The translations under genes and the position numbers were made by a program. From assembly GCA_011389815.1 (NCBI GenBank), contig JAABTP010000024.1, positions 1 through 39,893 of the forward strand: a DNA stretch of 39,893 nucleotides, read 5' to 3'. This DNA comes from Desulfobulbaceae bacterium. GTDB taxonomy: Bacteria > Desulfobacterota > Desulfobulbia > Desulfobulbales > Desulfobulbaceae. Every line of letters begins with the position of its first letter. Position 1 is the stretch's first letter. A model generated the notes under the pieces. That model saw only the letters and a list, made by a program, of their open reading frames with translations, did no database searches and had not been told where the DNA came from. Below, in pieces: positions 33,855 to 39,893 of this stretch.

Positions 33855-34474
33855 TGTTTTCCCTCCACCATTGCTTTACGATACCCTACCTCCAGGCGGG
33901 TTGCATATTTTTCCATGAGATGAGCAGCGTTCTCAATTCGGCTTTTGAAATAGTTATATGGGAACACGGTAATAATAGAGATTGTTAATCCCGCTGCTGT
34001 GGTAATCAGGGCCTGGGCAATACCACCAGTGACCAGCTTGGGGTCTGCCATGCCGCTGCTGCCGAGCATCTTAAAGGACGAGATAATGCCAATGACTGTG
34101 CCCAGAATACCCAGAAGCGGGGCCACTGTGATCATGGTATCCAGCACGGTCATGAACTGTGACATTTTTTTGAGCAGATGTTGGGCTTCAGACTCCATTG
34201 CCTTGCTCATATCATAGTCTCGGTGCAGGATACCGACCCTGAGTACACGAACAACAAGATCGTTTGACTCGTCAGTCTTTTTTACTATCTTGTCCCAATC
34301 CATGTCCTCAGCAGTAGACAGTATGAGTATTTCATCACGCAGGGGACGGTTGCGTTGAAGAGCCTTACTCCCCCAAAACAAGGTGCGTTCAAGGATGATG
34401 GTCAGCACAATAACTGAACAGGCCAGCAGCGGCCACATGACGAATCCGCCGTTTTGTATTAACTCCCACATCAA
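33851..34474 (-). CDS. exbB: Biopolymer transport protein ExbB
   Basis: The 207-residue protein belongs to the MotA/TolQ/ExbB family with three membrane segments: ~12-32 (FVMWPLLACSVIVLTIIL), ~120-142 (VAPLLGILGTVIGIISSFKM) and ~155-180 (GIAQALITTAAGLTISIITV). The cytoplasmic loop between the first two is of normal size. It forms the pentameric proton channel with ExbD. It is first of the three-gene exbB-exbD-tonB group. The 140 bp before it contains no gene. RBS AGAGAGGTAGAATACATTTG precedes the start. Confidence 0.95.
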   Translation of the reverse strand: MMWELIQNGGFVMWPLLACSVIVLTIILERTLFWGSKALQRNRPLRDEILILSTAEDMDWDKIVKKTDESNDLVVRVLRVGILHRDYDMSKAMESEAQHLLKKMSQFMTVLDTMITVAPLLGILGTVIGIISSFKMLGSSGMADPKLVTGGIAQALITTAAGLTISIITVFPYNYFKSRIENAAHLMEKYATRLEVGYRKAMVEGKQ

Positions 34475-34614
34475 ATGTATTCTACCTCTCTTTTGTTTTG
34501 GTCAGGATATTGCTGAGTTCTCATAGTCTCCTCCGGTTTTGAAAAAACGACGATCACAGAAGAAAGAAGATGGGAAAACCAGTGACCGTCGCCTGTTACA
34601 AAAGATAACTCAAA

Positions 34615-35388
34615 TTACCTTATTTCTAAAGTCAACGTTGCGGAAAAGGACTCAGTATCACAAACCTGTTGATCCGGGTAGGGTTCCTCATATTCAGCCT
34701 TAATCAGCCAGATGCCAGGCTGAAGAATCCGAATTTTCCCCATTCCTTCGCTGTCAGTCTTTGCAGTATAGGCAAAGACATCCCCTTCCGTGGAGAATCC
34801 CATGTAGGTAGCAAATATTCTGCTCTTATACGGCTTGCCTCGCAGGAGAACCTGCACTGGGAAATAATCCCCGGCATGTAAGGTGGCGGGATTATCCTGG
34901 GGGATAATCTCCAGAGTATGACCGTGTGCCTTTTTATCTATCGCAGCGTCTTCAGCCTCCACAGCAAGCAGCCCTTTCATGCTCTTGTGTGAGCGGACGC
35001 ATCGCAACACATTCTCCAGGCCCTCTTTGTTTTGTTTTTTCCATCCTTCTGTGGTTTTGCTGTAAAAAGCAGGTTTGCGTTCCCCGGAAACAGTATAGAT
35101 ACCCGGTTCGCTCAGTGCTTCTTCCGGTTCATATTCAATGACATTGGCCGCTTTCAGAGGGATTTCCTGACTGGCAGGACCAATCAGAGTCATATTCTCC
35201 ATATCCTCCTGCTGCAGAAAACTGCCCAGAGGATAGCCATGCCCGTAACCGATATTGATCTTGGGTGATGCTCCGGTGTGGAGAGAGTAGCTGTCTGCGT
35301 TGACCCAAGGGTAATGACCAAAGGCTTGGCTGTTGATCAGGAATGTCATCCCCATGCAAAAGGCAAGAGCTACATAGTTTTTACGCAT
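34615..35388 (-). CDS. DUF4198-like periplasmic protein
   Basis: The 257-residue protein has a signal peptide (FCMGMTFLINSQAFG), after which the mature protein begins HYPWVNADSYSL, the common start of DUF4198 (NikM/NikL-like or nickel/cobalt uptake-associated) proteins. The C-terminal half, HAGDYFPVQVLLRGKPYKSR, then DSEGMGKIRILQPGIWLIKAE, is the typical DUF4198 beta-sandwich with the W-x-I-K-A strand. N-terminal His near the cleavage site could bind metal. It lies between two TonB-dependent receptors and exbBD-tonB, so it probably delivers or senses the metal imported by these receptors. Confidence 0.75.
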   Translation of the reverse strand: MRKNYVALAFCMGMTFLINSQAFGHYPWVNADSYSLHTGASPKINIGYGHGYPLGSFLQQEDMENMTLIGPASQEIPLKAANVIEYEPEEALSEPGIYTVSGERKPAFYSKTTEGWKKQNKEGLENVLRCVRSHKSMKGLLAVEAEDAAIDKKAHGHTLEIIPQDNPATLHAGDYFPVQVLLRGKPYKSRIFATYMGFSTEGDVFAYTAKTDSEGMGKIRILQPGIWLIKAEYEEPYPDQQVCDTESFSATLTLEIR

Positions 35389-35494
35389 TTTTTTTTCTCC
35401 TTTACAGTGTTAGTTGAAAGTAAACATCTAATTATTAAAGTCGGAAAAGCAGGGTGCTTTTTCGGTATATATTCCTGCTGAAACTGCTGAAACG

Positions 35495-37561
35495 TCAGAA
35501 TTCTAAAGTCATGGTCAGGTAGACTGACAGCGGCAGAGCTGGCGAATAAGATGTGGCGGAAGTGTAGTCCGCATACTTGTCGTCGAGAAGGTTGATGATG
35601 TCAAGAGAAAGCCGATATGTCCTCTCTGTCTCGAAAAGATAAGAGACCTGTGCGTCCAGCCGCCCCCAATCCTCCGACTCATGCTCATTTTGATTGTCAA
35701 TATAGTATCCGTCCTCCCAATGATAACGCAATCTTCCGCCTAAGCCCTCAGAGGGCTTGTAACCGAGTTCCAGATTCACAATGTGCGCCGGCACTCTGGT
35801 CAGTGTATTGCCGGAATAGGACAGGCCGTCAATCTGATATTCGTCGAACTCCGCATCAATATAGCTGTAGTCGGCGTGCAGATAGCCATAATCAAAGCCG
35901 TAGAGGTCAAGCCCCAGCTCTACCCCGTTGCGGGTGGTTTTGCCCACGTTGTCAAATTCACCGGATCCGGCAACTGTCTCAATGAAATCTTCGGATGTCT
36001 TCAGCTGATAGGCGATAAGCTCGGCCATGATCCAGTCGTTTGGCCTGATACGGGTTCCGGCTTCAATCTGTTTCCTCTTCTGGGGATCCCAGTTTTCCTG
36101 TTTGAAAGCAGCCATTTCCGAGAAACCGGGCATGAGAGCGAAGCCTTCGCTGTAATTGGCGAAAAGCTCAAGATGATCGTCTAGCAGGTTGAGTACGCCA
36201 CCCGCCTTGGGGGAGAAGATGGTCTGGGTATCCATAGAAAATTCCTTGCCTTCGTCAAGGTAGTCCGCAAGGTCGCCGTTAAAATAGTCGAATCGTGCTC
36301 CCAAGAACAGGCGCAGGAAAGGCGTGATCTGGATACTTCCTTCGGAAAAGACGCCCAGGGACTGCATATCAATAGTATAATTCCAAAACTGCTCGCCTTT
36401 TTCCCGACCGGTTCCGGCCAGTAATCGCCAGCGCTTTCGGGTGTCATCCTCAACCATGTAATCGGCACCGGCGGTCAGCCGCAGCTCCCGGTCAAAGACA
36501 TCACCGATGAAATTATAACTTCCCCCCAGCCCGTAAACAGCACGGTCAAAGTCCCGGAGATTGCCGACAACGGTATCTGCATCAAGTCCTTCCGGATCAT
36601 TTGCATACCAGCGTTTGAAGTTCTGGTCCGAGTTCCAGAGATAGAATAATGCCTTGGAGGTATTGTTCAGGGTATAGTCAAAGTCCAGTCTGCCCTCCAG
36701 TCGGTCTTTGCTGCCGCCGTTAACCTCGCTCACGGCCTGAGTGGGGTCTGCATCAAATTTTTCCTGGGTCAGGTAGCCCGGAGCATCCCAATCTGAGTTG
36801 AAGGCACGCAGACTGATTCTGGCTCGCAGTGCGTCGGTCAGCCTATGGCTTATTCTGGTGGCACCGTTCAGTTTGTCCCAGTCGGAATTATCCTGGTACC
36901 CGTCCGTATGGTAATTCTGCAGGGAAAAAACATAATCGGTTTCATCTGTGGAAAACCCGCCGACATAGTTGGTTTCATAGGTATTATGGGCCCCGTAATG
37001 CAATTTCACCCGCTGGTTATCAACACGCTTTTTGGTGTAATAGGACAAGGTTCCCGCAGAAGCATAGTTGCCGTAGAGTGCCGAGGCTGGCCCCTTGATG
37101 AGTTCTGCCCGTTCCACCTCTTCAGGATTGATGGTATTTGTGTCTGCATAGCCATCCCCCTCGTTCAACAGGATACCGTCCACATAAATCGCCGTGTTGG
37201 GGCCGTGCGAGTTGCCGGAAAAACCGCGCATGATGAAATTGGCCGCAGTTCCTCCCTGTTTATATTGCACAATAGAGACACCTGATGTCTGTTCCACCAT
37301 ATCCAAGGGGGTAATGTAGACACGGTTGGTGATCTCCTCATTGTCCAGAATCGTAGCCGAGGTACTCTGCAAGTTGGTGTTGACCGCTTCGCCCCGTACA
37401 ACCACTTCGTCAAGTACGGTCGAGGCTGCTGCACCTTTCTGTTTTTCCTCTGCTATCATTTCTTCTGCTCCAGAGATGACCGGGATCAGGGGAAGCACGG
37501 CGGAGGCAGCCAGCAGAGCATATTTCCTGCTGTTTTTTTTCTGTTTGTCGGTATGTTTCAT
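35495..37561 (-). CDS. TonB-dependent outer-membrane receptor 1
   Basis: The 688-residue receptor has a signal peptide (ALLAASAVLPLIPVISGAEE) and a TonB box-like LDEVVVRGE soon after. The plug domain follows: MVEQTSGVSIVQYKQGGTAA, FIMRGFSG, YVDGILLNEG, VERAELIKGPASALYGNYAS. The 22-stranded barrel ends with the terminal aromatic LTMTLEF needed for BamA insertion. Substrate cannot be read from sequence; it falls near siderophore/metal-complex receptors. It is separated from receptor 2 by 124 bp and from the DUF4198 gene by 106 bp. Confidence 0.92.
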   Translation of the reverse strand: MKHTDKQKKNSRKYALLAASAVLPLIPVISGAEEMIAEEKQKGAAASTVLDEVVVRGEAVNTNLQSTSATILDNEEITNRVYITPLDMVEQTSGVSIVQYKQGGTAANFIMRGFSGNSHGPNTAIYVDGILLNEGDGYADTNTINPEEVERAELIKGPASALYGNYASAGTLSYYTKKRVDNQRVKLHYGAHNTYETNYVGGFSTDETDYVFSLQNYHTDGYQDNSDWDKLNGATRISHRLTDALRARISLRAFNSDWDAPGYLTQEKFDADPTQAVSEVNGGSKDRLEGRLDFDYTLNNTSKALFYLWNSDQNFKRWYANDPEGLDADTVVGNLRDFDRAVYGLGGSYNFIGDVFDRELRLTAGADYMVEDDTRKRWRLLAGTGREKGEQFWNYTIDMQSLGVFSEGSIQITPFLRLFLGARFDYFNGDLADYLDEGKEFSMDTQTIFSPKAGGVLNLLDDHLELFANYSEGFALMPGFSEMAAFKQENWDPQKRKQIEAGTRIRPNDWIMAELIAYQLKTSEDFIETVAGSGEFDNVGKTTRNGVELGLDLYGFDYGYLHADYSYIDAEFDEYQIDGLSYSGNTLTRVPAHIVNLELGYKPSEGLGGRLRYHWEDGYYIDNQNEHESEDWGRLDAQVSYLFETERTYRLSLDIINLLDDKYADYTSATSYSPALPLSVYLTMTLEF

Positions 37562-37685
37562 AAATTTCTCCGTAATTAACAGCTCCTGTTATGAAAAAAT
37601 GCTCCCGACCGCCTGAACTGTGCAGTCGGGAACAGGGAGATGGCTTTTTAAGAACCCAAGAACCCTTCCTTGGATTGCCGGGTAC

Positions 37686-39671
37686 TCAGTAATTGATCGC
37701 AAAATTCAAAAAATATCCCCTTGGATTCGCTGTCCGGAGCCAAGTTGCAGCTTCGGTGCTGGGATATCTTTCGTCAAAGGCATTTTTTACCTCAAAGGTC
37801 AGGGAGTAATCGTTATGCCTGTAGCCGACTTTTGCATCCGCAACCCAATAATCAAGGGTGTTTTTTCGTTCCCCTACGTAATCGTTGGAATAATCATCCA
37901 ATAGCCCCTCTCCGACATAACGATAATCAAACCCGGCAAATAAGCCTTGGGGCGGTTGCCATTCAAGGCCGAAACTGTACAGCCATTCCGGGACAAGGGA
38001 AATATCCGTATCTGAATAATCAACACCGTTTTTGACGTAATCGACATATTCCCCTTTGGTGTAGGAGATATTCCCGTACACGGTGAGGTGGTCAACAAGG
38101 GTGTAATCAACATCAAGCTCCACACCAGTGCGTCGTGTTTCTCCCTGGTTTTCCTTGGTGCCCTCTGCGTCAAAGGCAACGATTTCGTCTTCTGTCTCCA
38201 GAATAAAACCAGTTAGGGTGCCCGCAAGGCCTTCAATGCCTGAAAATTGTACCCCCAGTTCGTACTGGCGGTAGGTTTCTTCCTGCAAGTCAGGATACAT
38301 GAACTTGTCAAAGCCGTTGGGCAGCTTGAATCCCTCTCCGTAGGTTGTGAAGAAGGTGTAGCCATCAAGCGGTGAATACTCAACAGCTGCCTTGGGACTG
38401 AAGATACTGAAGGTTTCCATGTCTGAGCCGGTGCCGGTCAGATTATCATCCAAGTCTCCGCCAACAGAATCAAAGCGTCCGCCCAAGGTAATGGTCCAGT
38501 CGGAGAGAAAGAATTGATTTTGCAGATAGGCGGAAAAGGTGGTGATTGCGGAGTCACCATCCACGGTGATTTCTTCTCGGGCAGAAGGAATTCTGCTCGG
38601 GTTATTGGCATTGATGGTATGGGTCAGTTCTATCTGACTGTCGATACCGGTGGTCAGGGTGCTGGGTATTCCCCAGGCATCATAGTCGAACAGGTGACTG
38701 AGACTTCCACCGTACATATCCCGATCATGGTACTCTTCACCCACTGTGGTATCTCTGTCCCGGTATCGGGTCAGGTTCATGGTGTAGCCGTACAGCATCA
38801 GGTTGAGGGTGGCGTTGTCCGAGGTTTCCCAGCTCATATTGGTGCTGCCGCCGTAGCGGTAACGTTCACCACTGCCTAATTCTTTTGCGCTCCAGTAGTC
38901 TCCGGCATCCCACTGCTCTCTGCTCAGGTATTCTGGATGGTCCCAGGAGGTGGAGTGCAGATTCAGGGTAAGACCTGCTTTCATTTTTTCGTTGAGATCA
39001 TAGGTCAGCTTGCCGCTGGCATTGGCAAGGGTCCAGGCAGAGTGATCAGTGGCCCCTTCGCTTCGTGAAATCTCTGCCCCGAACACTGAAGAAAGTTTGC
39101 CGTCAGTGCGACCGGCTGAGGCGGAAAAGCGCTGTCTGCCAAAATCACCAGCCCCCAGTTTATAGGAGCCAAAATCTCCTGATCGTTTGGTGATGATGTT
39201 GACCACACCAGCCCGTGCAAATTGTCCGTACAGAGCAGAAGACGGCCCTTTGATCACTTCGATGTACTCAATATCTTCCGGGATAAGGGTGTTGAAATCC
39301 CCGTAGCCATCTCCGTGGGAGGTGGATTCATTGATAGGCACACCATCGACAAAGATAGCAACCCCTGTGTTATGCCCCAGTCGGAGCCCCCGCATGGCAA
39401 ACTGACTGGCTACTGCCCCCTGGCCATAATCCTGTATCACCACGCCTGGAACCTTTTGCATGAGATACAGGGCTTTATCCAGATGTACTTCCTCCAGTTC
39501 TTCTGACTCAATAACGGTTGTTGAAGGCGGTACAGAGGAGACACGCTCGTGTTCACCGGTAACAACCACCTCCTGCATGGTCAGTACCTTACTCGGTTCA
39601 CTGGCGTGACTGACTGATGCAGTCAGGATCAGGGTTGGGATAATCCAGGGGATCTTCTTGTTCTTCTTCAT
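37686..39671 (-). CDS. TonB-dependent outer-membrane receptor 2
   Basis: The 661-residue receptor has a signal peptide (IPTLILTASVSHASEPSK), TonB box MQEVVVTGEHE, and plug motifs VPGVVIQDYGQGAVASQFA, MRGLRLGHN, VDGVPINES and IEVIKGPSSALYGQFARAGV. The barrel ends in YFLNFAINY with the terminal Tyr. Its plug is related to receptor 1, indicating an old duplication with diverged barrels. Both would be powered by the exbBD-tonB set downstream. Confidence 0.92.
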   Translation of the reverse strand: MKKNKKIPWIIPTLILTASVSHASEPSKVLTMQEVVVTGEHERVSSVPPSTTVIESEELEEVHLDKALYLMQKVPGVVIQDYGQGAVASQFAMRGLRLGHNTGVAIFVDGVPINESTSHGDGYGDFNTLIPEDIEYIEVIKGPSSALYGQFARAGVVNIITKRSGDFGSYKLGAGDFGRQRFSASAGRTDGKLSSVFGAEISRSEGATDHSAWTLANASGKLTYDLNEKMKAGLTLNLHSTSWDHPEYLSREQWDAGDYWSAKELGSGERYRYGGSTNMSWETSDNATLNLMLYGYTMNLTRYRDRDTTVGEEYHDRDMYGGSLSHLFDYDAWGIPSTLTTGIDSQIELTHTINANNPSRIPSAREEITVDGDSAITTFSAYLQNQFFLSDWTITLGGRFDSVGGDLDDNLTGTGSDMETFSIFSPKAAVEYSPLDGYTFFTTYGEGFKLPNGFDKFMYPDLQEETYRQYELGVQFSGIEGLAGTLTGFILETEDEIVAFDAEGTKENQGETRRTGVELDVDYTLVDHLTVYGNISYTKGEYVDYVKNGVDYSDTDISLVPEWLYSFGLEWQPPQGLFAGFDYRYVGEGLLDDYSNDYVGERKNTLDYWVADAKVGYRHNDYSLTFEVKNAFDERYPSTEAATWLRTANPRGYFLNFAINY

Positions 39672-39716
39672 TCTCTTTTGTGCTTATAGATTGACGGTTA
39701 TGTTGACATTGACATG

Positions 39717-39893
39717 TCAGTGTTCTTCCTGATGCAGCATCTCTTTGCTGACCTTGACGCCTAAGCGAACAAAATGCTCTTCAGCGTCTTTGATCGTAAT
39801 TTTCCAACGCCCTACAGTGTCCGGGCGGAAACAGAAATAGCCGTTGCGGTCAGTGCGACCGGATTGGAAGGGAAGTTCAGCATTGGGAGCAAA
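39717..39893 (-). CDS. Periplasmic metal-uptake-associated protein, C-terminal part
   Basis: The gene enters from beyond the window; 58 codons and the stop are present. FAPNAELPFQSGRTDRNGYF, CFRPDTVGRWKITIKDAEEH resembles the beta-sandwich of NikL/DUF4198-like proteins (the 'R.G.F.F.P...G.W.I...D' pattern). It ends 46 bp before receptor 2 and probably heads the same operon. Confidence 0.6.
   Translation of the reverse strand, partial: FAPNAELPFQSGRTDRNGYFCFRPDTVGRWKITIKDAEEHFVRLGVKVSKEMLHQEEH

Overview
The window looks like a chromosomal segment of an anaerobic, nitrogen-fixing Gram-negative bacterium of the Desulfobacterota, most plausibly Desulfobulbales and possibly a cable-bacterium relative. 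The reasons are a nifH-nifI1-nifI2-nifD-nifK operon of the strict-anaerobe type, a short NifK, an outer-membrane TonB system, and many toxin-antitoxin, Rpn and Uma2 genes and gene remnants. The taxonomic call is inference; no rRNA marker is present.

Layout. 1-2,300: a decayed patch of PIN toxin, antitoxin and RND efflux pump fragments, a ~270-bp direct repeat present twice, and one intact PIN/antitoxin pair. 2,491-6,183: a large secreted protein (LGFP-like repeats, papain-like centre, C-terminal FIMAH-like domain) with a clear terminator. 6,290-8,970: RND remnant, an internally deleted Rpn-type gene, an Uma2 endonuclease, a truncated small gene joined to a PIN fragment, and an ORF of 21-bp (heptapeptide) tandem repeats coupled to mutS. 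8,968-11,661: mutS (minus). 11,813-12,677: PIN/antitoxin genes. 12,882-15,672: a membrane-anchored LRR-Roc-COR (Roco) GTPase with a small membrane partner. 15,779-17,083: a 23-bp iteron-like array, a DUF4926-like gene and a PD-(D/E)XK-like gene.

17,454-25,827 is the nif region: nifV-nifA on minus, divergent from nifH-nifI1-nifI2-nifD-nifK on plus. A perfect NifA upstream site and a sigma-54 -24/-12 element lie before nifH. NifV supplies homocitrate for FeMo-co, NifA activates transcription, and NifI1/NifI2 regulate the enzyme after translation. Palindromic GTAGGGG...CCCCTAC repeats have entered the nif spacers.

26,217-30,210 is the most notable part: a complete diversity-generating retroelement (DGR). 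It has a strong sigma-70 promoter, a secreted collagen-like/FGE-type lectin-fold target gene ending in a variable repeat (VR), a MutS-like (MSL) accessory gene, a reverse transcriptase, Avd, the template repeat (TR) and a terminator. All 22 VR/TR differences over 178 bp fall at TR adenines. The target gene carries one in-frame TAG between its N-terminal part and the VR domain, so it is either newly inactivated or read through.

30,339-31,463 encodes a GT2 glycosyltransferase. 31,726-32,257 holds two overlapping antitoxin-type genes. 32,401-39,893 (minus) is a TonB uptake cluster: tonB, exbD, exbB, a DUF4198-like periplasmic protein, two TonB-dependent receptors and the end of a further metal-uptake-type periplasmic protein, suggesting import of a metal or metal complex.
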